Below, in pieces: positions 1 through 8,567 of a stretch of DNA of 64,000 nucleotides. The translations under genes and the position numbers were made by a program. The first letter of the stretch is position 1. Every line of letters starts with the position of its first letter. Below the pieces are notes generated by a model. That model was not told the origin of the DNA, did not search any database, and worked only from the letters and a program-made list of their open reading frames with translations. The stretch is from an uncultured Prevotellaceae bacterium (lineage in GTDB: Bacteria > Bacteroidota > Bacteroidia > Bacteroidales > Bacteroidaceae): contig CAMVPA010000001.1 of the NCBI GenBank assembly GCA_947169245.1, positions 1-64,000 on the forward strand, in the 5' to 3' direction.

Positions 1-2
1 TC

Positions 3-161
3 ACCATCTACAGCAATGCCAGCATCCTGGGCCGTATCACCATCGGCCACGACTCCGTTATCGGCGGTAACATCTGGGTGACCCATAACGTGGCTCCCAA
101 CTCACGAGTCCTGCAGTCGAAGGCCGTAGAAAGACATTTTGATGGAGGTCTGGGTATTTAA
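3..161 (+). CDS. cysE: Serine O-acetyltransferase, C-terminal end (partial)
   Basis: Only the last 52 codons are inside the window; the gene begins upstream. The fragment reads as left-handed beta-helix hexapeptide repeats ([21 protein letters not shown]) followed by the short tail seen in Bacteroidota serine acetyltransferases. The family transfers acetyl from acetyl-CoA to L-serine, giving O-acetylserine for cysteine synthesis in the cytoplasm. The hexapeptide pattern is visible directly. The exact substrate is inferred from the GGN(I/V)W segment and could be another acyltransferase of the same fold, because the catalytic part is not visible. Confidence 0.6.
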   Translation, partial: TIYSNASILGRITIGHDSVIGGNIWVTHNVAPNSRVLQSKAVERHFDGGLGI

Positions 162-205
162 TCATTTTTATTCATGTCATCGTGCGGATTTCGCCAGAAA
201 AGTAG

Positions 206-213
206 TAATTTTG
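206..213 (+). promoter_or_regulatory. Bacteroidota -7 promoter element upstream of ridA
   Basis: TAATTTTG matches the Bacteroidota sigma-ABfr -7 consensus TAnnTTTG and lies 26 bp before the ridA start. No clear TTTG -33 box is at the ideal distance. The local context (AGTAATTTTGCAGCC) is repeated almost exactly at 39361-39375 before the thioredoxin-like gene. Confidence 0.5.
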
Positions 214-238
214 CAGCCGATAAAAGCAGATTTGGTTT

Positions 239-616
239 ATGAAAGTAATCAGTACAACAAAGGCACCGGCTGCCATTGGCCCATATAGTCAGGCCATCAA
301 AGTGGGCAATCTCGTATATACCTCTGGTCAGATTCCCATTGACCCCGCCACAGGCAGTTTTGTAGAAGGCGGCATCAAGGAGCAGACCCGCCAGTCGCTG
401 ACCAATATCAAGGCCATTCTTGCGGAAGTGGGCCTTAGCATGAGTAACGTGGTAAAAACCACCGTATTCTTGGCTGACATGAATGACTTTGCCGACATGA
501 ATGCCGTCTATGCCGAATTTTTCTCGGAGCCTTATCCTGCACGCTCTGCTGTTGCCGTCAAGACATTGCCCAAGGGTGCATTGGTAGAGATAGAAGTGGT
601 GGCAGAAGTCATTTAG
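239..616 (+). CDS. ridA: RidA family reactive-intermediate deaminase (YjgF/YER057c/UK114)
   Basis: A 125-residue protein, the normal length for the family. It starts with the typical [20 protein letters not shown] and carries the signature around [24 protein letters not shown]. Arg102 matches the substrate-binding arginine of RidA and an acidic residue (Glu117/119) lies in the C-terminal strand. RidA trimers hydrolyse reactive enamine/imine intermediates released by PLP enzymes such as threonine dehydratase, giving 2-ketoacid and ammonia in the cytoplasm. It has its own promoter at 206-213. The next gene begins only 10 bp later, so read-through is possible but the functions are unrelated. Confidence 0.93.
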   Translation: MKVISTTKAPAAIGPYSQAIKVGNLVYTSGQIPIDPATGSFVEGGIKEQTRQSLTNIKAILAEVGLSMSNVVKTTVFLADMNDFADMNAVYAEFFSEPYPARSAVAVKTLPKGALVEIEVVAEVI

Positions 617-626
617 GTTTTTATTG

Positions 627-2609
627 GTGGGTAAGAGATTCTTCAGCTGGGTTATAGCCACACTACTGATTGCTTCGGGGACTTACGGACAAGTCGCCGA
701 AAGCACGGATAGTGTCTGGCGCTCAGAGCAGTTGCAGGAGGTCAGTGTATCGGTTCACGGACATAGGCACATCAAGATGAGTGGACTTGGTAATACTGAC
801 TATATCGGTAGCGGAGAGCTATTACGAGCAGCGTGCTGTAACCTCGGAGAGAGTTTTACTACCAATCCCTCAGTAGATGTGAACTATGCCGATGCCGCAA
901 CGGGAGCACAACAGATTAAGCTTCTGGGATTGAGCGGCACCTATGTGCAGATGCTCACAGAAAACATCCCTAACTATCGTGGCGCAGCAGCTCCTTATTC
1001 ATTGGGATATATCCCTGGTCCGTGGATGCAGAGCATACAGGTGTCAAAGGGAGCCTCATCAGTGAAAAACGGCTACGAATCGATAACAGGACAAATCAAT
1101 GTGGAGTTTAAGAAACCACAGCTTACTCCTTTTGTCGACGCCAACCTCTTTTATAATACCAAAAACAAGGTGGAGGCTAATCTGGGAGCGAATCTTGAAC
1201 TCTCCAACCGCTGGAGTATGGCATTCTTAGGCCACTATGAGATACTTGACAAGGCACATGATGAGAACGATGATGGTTTTGCTGATATGCCGAAGGTGAG
1301 ACAGGGTTCGTTGATGAACCGCTGGGCATATATGGGCGACAACTATATCTTCCAAGCGGCCATCAAGGGATTGAAAGAGCATCGCGAGAGCGGACAGATT
1401 AGTTCTCACCACTCCTCTCTTACCACTCACCCCTATACTATCGACATTACCAACGAGCGCTATGAGGCCTTCGCCAAGAATGCCTTTATTTTCGACCCAG
1501 AGCATGGTTCGAACATCGCGCTAATCCTCTCTGGTTCGCTACACCATGAGAATGCGCTCTATGGTCACCAGCAATACAACACCGACCAGCGCAACGGCTA
1601 TGCCTCGCTGATGTTTGAGACAGACTTCAATGAGCGCCATAGTCTGTCTACAGGCGTGAGTCTTAATCATGACAAGTTTGATTTCGACGAGACCACGCCA
1701 GGTGTCTATGCCCAATATACATATAAAATAGGTGAGAAGTTCACGCTGATGGGTGGCTTGCGATGGGACAACAGTAATATCTATGGATCGTTCATCACGC
1801 CTCGCATGCATCTGAAATACTCACCCTTTGGTGATGTGCTCACCCTGCGTGGCTCTATCGGGAAGGGATATCGTACGAACCATGTGATGGCAGAGTATAA
1901 CTACATGCTAGCCAGCAGCAGACAGATGATTATCGATAGCGACCTTGACCAAGAGGAGGCTTGGAATTATGGTCTGAGTGTCGCTTTGAACATCCCCATT
2001 GGCGATAAGAGACTGGAATTAAATGCTGAGTATTATTACACCTCCTTCCTGCATCAGTTGCTCATTGATATGGATAGTGATCCGCATGCCATCCATTTCA
2101 CCAACCTCAAAGGCGACAGCTATTCAAACACGTGGCAGGTGGAAGTCACCTATCCGCTATTCGAGGACTTCTCGCTCACAGCCACCTATCGTCGTACCAA
2201 CGTGAAAGCAACCTACGGCGGTGTGCTGCGTGAAAAACCACTTACCAACAAATACAAGGGACTCATCACGGCTCAGTATAAGCCTGGATTAGGAAAGTGG
2301 CAGTTTGATGTTACCCTGCAACTGAACGGAGGCGGTCGACTGCCAGATGCCTATCTGGCGGCCAATGGACAGCCATCGTGGGACAATCATTATAATGGTT
2401 ATGAACAACTGAATGCGCAAGTGACACGATTCTTCCGCAACTGGAGCATCTATGCTGGCGGTGAGAACATCACGGCTCGTCAACAGAAAAACCCTATTAT
2501 TGACGCTAGCAACCCTTGGGGCCCGAATTTCGATGCAACGATGGTGTGGGGACCCATGCATGGAGCTATCTATTATTTTGGAATCAGATTAAACTGGATA
2601 AAGATATGA
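627..2609 (+). CDS. TonB-dependent outer-membrane receptor paired with an HMA protein
   Basis: About 660 residues: a signal peptide (GKRFFSWVIATLLIASGTYG), a plug domain (roughly residues 40-170, with AACCNLGESF and the late-plug motif GYESITGQINV), then a 22-strand-type barrel ending at Ile. There is no N-terminal carboxypeptidase-like domain. No ATG precedes the signal peptide. The start must be GTG at 627 or TTG at 624, directly after ridA. The stop codon overlaps the ATG of the next gene (ATGA), a small protein with a metal-binding MHCNNC motif, so the pair is translationally coupled. From this I infer metal or metal-chelate uptake. The substrate is not shown by the sequence. A 7-bp repeat run at 1405-1432 encodes an SHHSSLTTHP segment, probably an extracellular loop. 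Confidence 0.85.
   Translation: MGKRFFSWVIATLLIASGTYGQVAESTDSVWRSEQLQEVSVSVHGHRHIKMSGLGNTDYIGSGELLRAACCNLGESFTTNPSVDVNYADAATGAQQIKLLGLSGTYVQMLTENIPNYRGAAAPYSLGYIPGPWMQSIQVSKGASSVKNGYESITGQINVEFKKPQLTPFVDANLFYNTKNKVEANLGANLELSNRWSMAFLGHYEILDKAHDENDDGFADMPKVRQGSLMNRWAYMGDNYIFQAAIKGLKEHRESGQISSHHSSLTTHPYTIDITNERYEAFAKNAFIFDPEHGSNIALILSGSLHHENALYGHQQYNTDQRNGYASLMFETDFNERHSLSTGVSLNHDKFDFDETTPGVYAQYTYKIGEKFTLMGGLRWDNSNIYGSFITPRMHLKYSPFGDVLTLRGSIGKGYRTNHVMAEYNYMLASSRQMIIDSDLDQEEAWNYGLSVALNIPIGDKRLELNAEYYYTSFLHQLLIDMDSDPHAIHFTNLKGDSYSNTWQVEVTYPLFEDFSLTATYRRTNVKATYGGVLREKPLTNKYKGLITAQYKPGLGKWQFDVTLQLNGGGRLPDAYLAANGQPSWDNHYNGYEQLNAQVTRFFRNWSIYAGGENITARQQKNPIIDASNPWGPNFDATMVWGPMHGAIYYFGIRLNWIKI
1405..1432 (+). 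repeat. Heptamer repeat inside TonB receptor gene
   Basis: Four tandem 7-bp units, CTCACCA / CTCCTCT / CTTACCA / CTCACCC, in frame within the receptor. The same unit family occurs at 46031-46080 and 56503-56530. Confidence 0.6.
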
Positions 2610-2941
2610 GAACAAAAGCACTTTTATTGGCCTTAGCATTCACAAGTGTTTGCATGGCCAAAGACATAAAGACGGTGATGCTGACCACCAACCCTGAGAT
2701 GCATTGCAACAACTGCGAGAAGAAAATCAAAGAGAACATCCGTTTTGAGAAAGGCGTTAAGAGTATCAAAACTAATCTCAAGGACAAGACCGTTACCATT
2801 GAATATGACGCCGACAAGACTACTATCGACAACATCATCAAAGGCTTCAAGAAAATTAAGTATGAGGCCAAAGAGGTGAAGAGCTATCCCCAAAAGGTGG
2901 ATGCTCAGACGGGTACCATTCCTGTTTCAAACAAAAAATAA
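2606..2941 (+). CDS. Exported heavy-metal-associated (HMA) domain protein
   Basis: A 111-residue protein with a signal peptide ending near Ala18 (MRTKALLLALAFTSVCMA), then one HMA/CopZ-like ferredoxin fold. The metal site M32-x-C34-x-x-C37 (MHCNNC) sits in the expected first loop, and the fold pattern continues with KGVKSIKTNLKDKTVTIEYD and TTIDNIIKGFKKIKYEA. HMA domains bind Cu(I) or other soft metals and pass them on by ligand exchange. Here it would act in the periplasm. Its ATG overlaps the stop of the TonB receptor, so the two are one transcription unit. I infer that it receives or buffers metal delivered by that receptor. The start at 2606 is chosen because it supplies the signal peptide; a longer in-frame extension upstream merely reads through the receptor gene. 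Confidence 0.88.
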   Translation: MRTKALLLALAFTSVCMAKDIKTVMLTTNPEMHCNNCEKKIKENIRFEKGVKSIKTNLKDKTVTIEYDADKTTIDNIIKGFKKIKYEAKEVKSYPQKVDAQTGTIPVSNKK

Positions 2942-2944
2942 GGA

Positions 2945-3745
2945 CTATTTTGCCGTCGCATCCTGAACAACGAGACCTGCCAACATAAAGCCAAAGATGG
3001 CGGTGATGTGGGCAAGGGTACCGTTGATTTGGGCTTTCGATGAACACCATTCATGGTTCAGGAGACTGGGGTCGCCTGGACCATTTTTTGCTTTCGGACA
3101 CATGCACTGCTCTGTGCCACAGGTAGCGTTATGTCCCATATTCTTCAGCAGTTCGTCGCTATATACACACTGGAACTTGTGCTTTGGGAACTGCTTTTCT
3201 TTCTTGAACTTGTTGCGAAGGGCACGAGCCAAGGGGTCGCCCTTCACCTTCCAGAACTCTGTAATCTGGATGCGTGTAGGATCAAGTTTCAGAGCAGCAC
3301 CCATCGATGAAAAGAACTTCGCTTTCGTCTGACAAGCCAACAGAATAAGTGCTGCCTTGTCTTTCAGTGAGTCGATGGCATCGATGATGTAGTCGTAGTC
3401 CTCCAAATGAAACTCTCCAGCTGTTTCCTCTGTAAAAATCTTCTGCAGGGCCGTAATGTCTGCAGAAGGATTGATGGTCAGCAGACGCTCCTTCAGTGCA
3501 TCCACCTTCACCAGCCCCACTGTCTTCGTTGTTGCCATCAGTTGGCGGTTGATATTCGTGATGCACACACGATCTGAGTCGACAATTGTCAACTGTCGGA
3601 TACCACTACGCACCAGACTCTCAGCACACCATGAGCCAACACCGCCTACGCCAAAGATAATGACTCGCTTCTGGGCGATACGCTCCATCGCCTCGTTGCC
3701 TAACAGCAACTCACTCCTACGAAATATTGCATCTTGTATTGCCAT
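2945..3745 (-). CDS. tcdA: tRNA threonylcarbamoyladenosine dehydratase (TcdA, E1-like)
   Basis: 266 residues with the E1/MoeB/ThiF Rossmann signature: G32-V-G-G-V-G37 (FGVGGVGSWCAESLVRSG), the acidic residue at the end of beta-2 (VDSDRVCITNINRQ), and DAIDSLKDK in place of the DA(T/I)D motif. TcdA cyclises the t6A37 carboxylate on tRNAs to the ct6A hydantoin using ATP. A cysteine-rich stretch, CGTEQCMCPKAKN, precedes the C-terminal GTLAHITAIFGF segment. It could bind a metal or be a family variation. The gene runs convergent to the HMA gene with a 3-bp gap and has its own promoter at 3766-3773 on the minus strand. Confidence 0.9.
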   Translation of the reverse strand: MAIQDAIFRRSELLLGNEAMERIAQKRVIIFGVGGVGSWCAESLVRSGIRQLTIVDSDRVCITNINRQLMATTKTVGLVKVDALKERLLTINPSADITALQKIFTEETAGEFHLEDYDYIIDAIDSLKDKAALILLACQTKAKFFSSMGAALKLDPTRIQITEFWKVKGDPLARALRNKFKKEKQFPKHKFQCVYSDELLKNMGHNATCGTEQCMCPKAKNGPGDPSLLNHEWCSSKAQINGTLAHITAIFGFMLAGLVVQDATAK

Positions 3746-3765
3746 CGTCTATTCTAATTTGGGTG

Positions 3766-3773
3766 CAAAGGTA
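3766..3773 (-). promoter_or_regulatory. -7 promoter element of tcdA
   Basis: On the minus strand the sequence reads TACCTTTG, 20 bp before the tcdA ATG and followed by CACCC. No convincing TTTG -33 box was found at the usual spacing. Confidence 0.5.
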
Positions 3774-3810
3774 GTATTTTTATAGCGAAAAACGGCATAA
3801 AATAGTGAAA

Positions 3811-3883
3811 TACCATGCATGCGGTATACGGAATGACATATCAAGGGGATTGTGGGGGTGTAAAAACCGCCGTACCTTTGCAC
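3811..3883 (+). promoter_or_regulatory. Promoter and probable operator of the susC-susD-M20 operon
   Basis: A TTG (3850-3852) and TACCTTTG (3873-3880), 20 bp apart, form a canonical Bacteroidota promoter 33 bp before susC. Upstream lies the imperfect palindrome TACC-N8-GGTA (3811-3826) followed by TACGGAATGACATA. The whole 73-bp block aligns without gaps to 9882-9954, upstream of the YtkA/TonB-receptor operon, with about 53 identities by hand count. Conservation of the palindrome and of bases outside the promoter core suggests a shared transcription-factor site. Confidence 0.7.
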
Positions 3884-3913
3884 CCAGAAACAAAAAAATA
3901 AGGATAAGAAGGT

Positions 3914-6892
3914 ATGAAGAGTTTTCAGACAACACGCATAACAGCATTCACTTTAGCCATTGTTTTCCATGTAGTGGCGTCGGCTACACCTATTATAGGG
4001 AAGGTAACCGACGCCGGCACAGGCGAAGCAATTATTGGTGCTACAGTATATAATTCACGTGCACACCTAGGTGTGACAACAGATGCTGAAGGAAACTTCA
4101 GTATTGATGTGACAGCATTCCCCTCGGAACTGAAAATAAGTTATATCGGATATGAACAACAAAGTATACAAATAAAGGAAGATGACGGCGATATTGTCGT
4201 AGCGCTGAAGGAGGAGAATCACAACCTTGAAGAAGTCGTGGTTGTGGGCTATGGCACGCAGAAGCGTACCCAGCTGACTGGTAGCGTGGCAACCATCAAT
4301 AGTGAAAAAGTCAGCGTTGTCCCTGCTCCCACGCTTGATGTTGCTTTAGGAGGTATTGTGACCGGTGTTGATGTGACGCAAAACGGTCAGCCAGGAGCAG
4401 GCTCTAATATCCGTATTCGTGGTGGTAACTCCGTAAATGCCAGTAATAATCCGTTGTATGTCATCGACGGTTTTATCTATCAAGTTGATGCCAGTTCGCA
4501 GAAGACCGGCATAGGAAATCTGGAAAGTACACTCGACCCACTATCGTTCATCAATCCCAGCGACATTGAACGCATTGAGGTACTGAAGGACGTTTCGGCA
4601 ACAGCCATCTACGGTTCACGTGGTGCCAACGGTGTGATCATCATATCTACAAAGAAAGGCAATCGTCAGGAAACGAACGTGCGCTATAAGGCTACCGTGT
4701 CGTTCAGTACCCCCTCCAAAAAGCTCGATATGTTGAACGCTACAGAGTGGGCTCGTATGGAGAAAGATTATTTCGGCAATCGAGGCGGTTATACTGACGA
4801 GGAGATAGCGCAGCTGGGTGCTGGCACCGACTGGCAGAGCGAGGTATTGCGTACTGGTGTCAGCCAGATTCATGAGCTCAGCATTAGTGGTGGAAGCGAA
4901 AAGACCCGTTTTATGATTTCCGGCAACTATACCGATCAGCTAGGCATCGTACTTAACTCGGACTTCCAGCGTTACAACCTGCGTGCTAACATCGACTATC
5001 AGTTGTCTGAGAAGTTCCTGGTATCTCTGTCATCCACTGTGGGCAAGACGAAGCAGCATGCGCTGAGTACCACACAGCCCGTCAACTACTTCTCGTCTCC
5101 CTACTCGGCAGGTATCACCAACTCGTTGACCTATGCGCTGTTCATGCCCCCTGTCGTACCGGTTTATGCAGCCGACGGAGGTTATAACTACGAGAACCCC
5201 TACGAGAATGCTTACTTCAAACTGAACGGAAAGTCAGCTAACCCTGTGTCCGACCTGGAGAATACCACGGCTGAGACGCTGACCAACTATGCCCTAATCA
5301 ATGCCTCATTGAGTTACTACATCGCTGAGGGACTGACAGCCAAAGTGGCTGTAGGTGCCAACCAGACAGATATCACACAGAACTACTTCGCTCCATCCTA
5401 TACCGCTTTAGGGTTGAATGAAGGTGGTGTTGGTTCCATTGGGCATAAGCAGAACCAGGTGACACAAGGCGAGTTGACCCTCGACTACGAGCGCCAACTG
5501 GGTAAGAACCATTATGTAAGTGCATTGGTGGGCTATACCATTCAGAGCACGCAGACCAACTTCAACCTGAGCACAACCTCGCGTTATACGAACGAGGACC
5601 TTGGGTATAATAATCTGGGCGACGGCTCACATGTCTATACTCCCAGTTCTGGTCAAACAAAGGCGACACTCAACTCACTCATTGCACGTGTCAACTATAC
5701 GTTGCTCGACCGCTACAACGTCACTGCCACCTTCCGTGCCGACCATTCGAGCCGTTTCTCAAAGAATAACCGCTGGGGGTATTTCCCTTCGCTGGGTCTG
5801 TCATGGAACATTGACCGCGAGCCGTTCTTTTCTACGCTCAAGCCTCAACTCTCCACACTTAAACTCCGTGTCAGTGTTGGTAGCGTGGGCAATCAGGAGA
5901 TTGGCGACTATGAATATACTGCCAGTTATACGGCCAGCAGCTACGGAGGTCAGACTGCCTATTCGAAAAGTAATCTGGGCAACTCGGACCTGAAGTGGGA
6001 GACAACCATTAGCTGGAATGCAGGACTGGACGCAGGTTTCTGGAACAATCGACTGAACGTAGTCATCGACTATTACTATAAGAAGACCAGTGACCTGTTG
6101 CTCTACCTGCCCGTCAATTCATCGACAGGCACCACTACACAGCTCATGAATGCTGGCAATGTGGTCAACCGTGGTATCGAATTGAGCGTTGATGCGACCC
6201 TGTTACAGAGACGCGACCTGCAATGGACTGTCAATGGCAATATCACCCACAACCACAACGAATTGGTGAAGATGTCTTCAGACGTTAAGTCGCTCTACAG
6301 TGGCGAACTTCGTGAAAGCATCCTCCAAGAGGGCGAACCCGTAGGTTCCTTCTACGGATATGAGTTCCTTGGCATCGACGAGCAGAATGGTAAGGTATTG
6401 CTGGGCGAGCAGAAGATCTTAGGCAGCCACCAGCCAGACTTCTTCTATGGCTTTTCTACTGCCCTGAAGTGGAAACGTTGGGATGCCTCCATCTCGTTCA
6501 AAGGTTCGCACGGAGCCAAGAACGTGAATCTGCTACGTCGCTCACTAGATACACCGTTGGGCAGTTATAACGCCCTGGCATACGTCAAAGACAGTTGGAC
6601 ACCCACCAACACCCATACCGACGTGCCAGCCATTAGCGGCTCATGGGCCACGAGTTATTTGGACGGTCGCTACGTGGAGGATGCCAGTTACCTGAAGTTA
6701 CAGAATGTCAACGTAGGATACACCCTACCCTTACAACGCATCGCCCAAAGTATACGTCTGGCTGTCAGTGCCCAGAATCTGCTGACCATTACCAATTACA
6801 AAGGTTATGACCCCGAACTAGAGACAGGCATCGACCAGGGAGCCTATCCCAAGAGTCGTACGTTCTCAGTAAGTGCAGAAGTGAATTTTTAA
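3914..6892 (+). CDS. SusC/RagA-type TonB-dependent receptor
   Basis: 992 residues: signal peptide, an N-terminal carboxypeptidase-regulatory-like domain (IIGKVTDAGTGEAIIGATVY, about residues 25-100), the SusC linker EEVVVVGYGTQKRTQLTGSV, a plug (NIRIRGGNSVNASNNPLYVIDG; DIERIEVLKDVSATAIYGSRGANGV) and a beta-barrel ending in an aromatic residue (EVNF). SusC proteins form the barrel of the hinged-lid SusCD uptake complex. Here the partner SusD follows at 6942 and an exported M20 amidohydrolase at 8568. No glycoside hydrolase is linked, so a peptide or amide-containing substrate, as for RagAB, is more likely than a glycan; this is inference. Regulation: no linked ECF sigma factor or hybrid two-component gene, but a palindromic site precedes the promoter. 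Confidence 0.96.
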   Translation: MKSFQTTRITAFTLAIVFHVVASATPIIGKVTDAGTGEAIIGATVYNSRAHLGVTTDAEGNFSIDVTAFPSELKISYIGYEQQSIQIKEDDGDIVVALKEENHNLEEVVVVGYGTQKRTQLTGSVATINSEKVSVVPAPTLDVALGGIVTGVDVTQNGQPGAGSNIRIRGGNSVNASNNPLYVIDGFIYQVDASSQKTGIGNLESTLDPLSFINPSDIERIEVLKDVSATAIYGSRGANGVIIISTKKGNRQETNVRYKATVSFSTPSKKLDMLNATEWARMEKDYFGNRGGYTDEEIAQLGAGTDWQSEVLRTGVSQIHELSISGGSEKTRFMISGNYTDQLGIVLNSDFQRYNLRANIDYQLSEKFLVSLSSTVGKTKQHALSTTQPVNYFSSPYSAGITNSLTYALFMPPVVPVYAADGGYNYENPYENAYFKLNGKSANPVSDLENTTAETLTNYALINASLSYYIAEGLTAKVAVGANQTDITQNYFAPSYTALGLNEGGVGSIGHKQNQVTQGELTLDYERQLGKNHYVSALVGYTIQSTQTNFNLSTTSRYTNEDLGYNNLGDGSHVYTPSSGQTKATLNSLIARVNYTLLDRYNVTATFRADHSSRFSKNNRWGYFPSLGLSWNIDREPFFSTLKPQLSTLKLRVSVGSVGNQEIGDYEYTASYTASSYGGQTAYSKSNLGNSDLKWETTISWNAGLDAGFWNNRLNVVIDYYYKKTSDLLLYLPVNSSTGTTTQLMNAGNVVNRGIELSVDATLLQRRDLQWTVNGNITHNHNELVKMSSDVKSLYSGELRESILQEGEPVGSFYGYEFLGIDEQNGKVLLGEQKILGSHQPDFFYGFSTALKWKRWDASISFKGSHGAKNVNLLRRSLDTPLGSYNALAYVKDSWTPTNTHTDVPAISGSWATSYLDGRYVEDASYLKLQNVNVGYTLPLQRIAQSIRLAVSAQNLLTITNYKGYDPELETGIDQGAYPKSRTFSVSAEVNF

Positions 6893-6941
6893 CATTACAA
6901 ATAACATATAGTATTCATTTAAAGTAAAGGAGATTGTTAAC

Positions 6942-8552
6942 ATGAAAAAGGACATTTTCTATTCAGCACTGTTTGCTGCCACCCTCACACTGGGTTTCAC
7001 ATCGTGCAGCAGTAACGATGATACTGATAATGTCATCGGTGAAGAAGACGTGATTAAGACGCAGGATGACGTTTATGCACTGATTAATGGTGCCTATCGC
7101 CCGTATCAAACCCTCAGCTCAACGTTCACCTCAATGGTTGACACACCTACCGAGCTGGGAACATCATACCTTGGCAACGAGGAAGATGACGTCACCAAGA
7201 TGGTTGAATTGAAATACGACAAGACCAGTTCGTATGCCAAGAAGACATTCAACGCCCTATATAAGGGTATCGGTATCGTCAATGATGCCATTGAAAAAAC
7301 AGAAGCATCGAAATCGCTGACAGCTGCCCAGAAGGCAGAACCCATTGCACGTGCCAAGTTCTCACGTGGTTTGTTCTACTCTTGGCTCGTCGTACTGTGG
7401 GGTGAGGTACCCATTCGTCTGACCACCGCAGATGTCAGCACCCAGCGTCAGAGCATTGATGCCGTCTATACACAGATTGTGAAAGACCTGACCGAAGCTG
7501 CCGAGGCACTGCCCACCACACCGGCTGCAAAGTACAATCCCTCAAAAGGCGCAGCTTACGCTCTGCTGAGCCGCGTGTATCTGCAGTGGGCCAGCAATCC
7601 TCTGACACTGTCAGAAGTAGAAGCCATCAAGGATTCACGTGTAGATCCTGCACAGAAGGCATGGAACACCGAACGTCTGGAGAAGGTTGTCGAGTATGCC
7701 GACAAGGTAACTCAGCTGGGTGTTTACTCCCTGCAGCCACAGTTCAAGGACCTCTTTGGCATTGCCAACGAGAGCAAAGGACCTGAGCAGATCTTCACCA
7801 TCTACCATGAAGGTGACGGTATCGACCAGCAAGGCAACCACCAGGATCACTGCGCATGGACCTATCCTTTCCAGGAGAAAACAGAAATCGTTCACATCCA
7901 GCCCATCCACACCTTCAACGATTGGCCTAATGACGACCCTCGTAAGGAGTTCAGCATCGTAACCACTATCACCGACCCACGTGATGGCAGCGTCCACTCC
8001 TATCTGCCTCCAGTCACATTACCTGTCTATGGCAAGGGCGTAGACCGCAGCACCAGCACCAGTGTTTACACAAGTATACAATTCAACTATGTCGACCGCA
8101 TTGAGCTGCGCTATGCTGAGGTATTGCTTAACAAGGCAGAAGCGTTGGTACAGCTGGGACGTAATACAGAGGCTGCTACGCCATTGAACCAGATTCGTCA
8201 GCGTGGTTTCGGTGACAAGACCCATAACATTGCTGCTCCAACACTTAGCGATATTCAGAAGGAATGGGAGTATGAGTTCGTCTATGAGCAGCGTCACTGG
8301 CAGAACCTGACCCGCTGGCGTAACCTCATCAGCACCGTATTGACAGTGAAGGACTTCGAGCACTTCGATGACTCTTATGCAACGGTAGGCGGTACAGGTA
8401 AGGACGGTAGCACAGTAAACGCTTTCTTTGCTCGCATCCACCGTTTCCTGAAGTCAAAGTATCAGAACATCAACGGTCACTTCTACCGTTTCCCCATCCC
8501 CTTCGGTTCTAACAATGAGGAGTTGGGCATCGATCAGAACCCTGGCTATTAA
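6942..8552 (+). CDS. SusD/RagB-type surface lipoprotein
   Basis: 536 residues starting MKKDIFYSALFAATLTLGF, with a lipobox (TSCSSNDD) directing acylation and surface exposure. TPR-like helices of the SusD fold are recognisable (ALINGAYRPYQ; AKFSRGLFYSWLVVLWGEVPI; YALLSRVYLQWA; IELRYAEVLLNKAEALVQLGR; WEYEFVYEQRHWQNLTRWRNL). SusD closes over its SusC barrel and binds the imported ligand. It follows susC by 49 bp and precedes the M20 gene by 15 bp, so the three form one operon. The ligand cannot be read from the sequence. Confidence 0.95.
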   Translation: MKKDIFYSALFAATLTLGFTSCSSNDDTDNVIGEEDVIKTQDDVYALINGAYRPYQTLSSTFTSMVDTPTELGTSYLGNEEDDVTKMVELKYDKTSSYAKKTFNALYKGIGIVNDAIEKTEASKSLTAAQKAEPIARAKFSRGLFYSWLVVLWGEVPIRLTTADVSTQRQSIDAVYTQIVKDLTEAAEALPTTPAAKYNPSKGAAYALLSRVYLQWASNPLTLSEVEAIKDSRVDPAQKAWNTERLEKVVEYADKVTQLGVYSLQPQFKDLFGIANESKGPEQIFTIYHEGDGIDQQGNHQDHCAWTYPFQEKTEIVHIQPIHTFNDWPNDDPRKEFSIVTTITDPRDGSVHSYLPPVTLPVYGKGVDRSTSTSVYTSIQFNYVDRIELRYAEVLLNKAEALVQLGRNTEAATPLNQIRQRGFGDKTHNIAAPTLSDIQKEWEYEFVYEQRHWQNLTRWRNLISTVLTVKDFEHFDDSYATVGGTGKDGSTVNAFFARIHRFLKSKYQNINGHFYRFPIPFGSNNEELGIDQNPGY

Positions 8553-8567
8553 ACAACAACATCCGCT

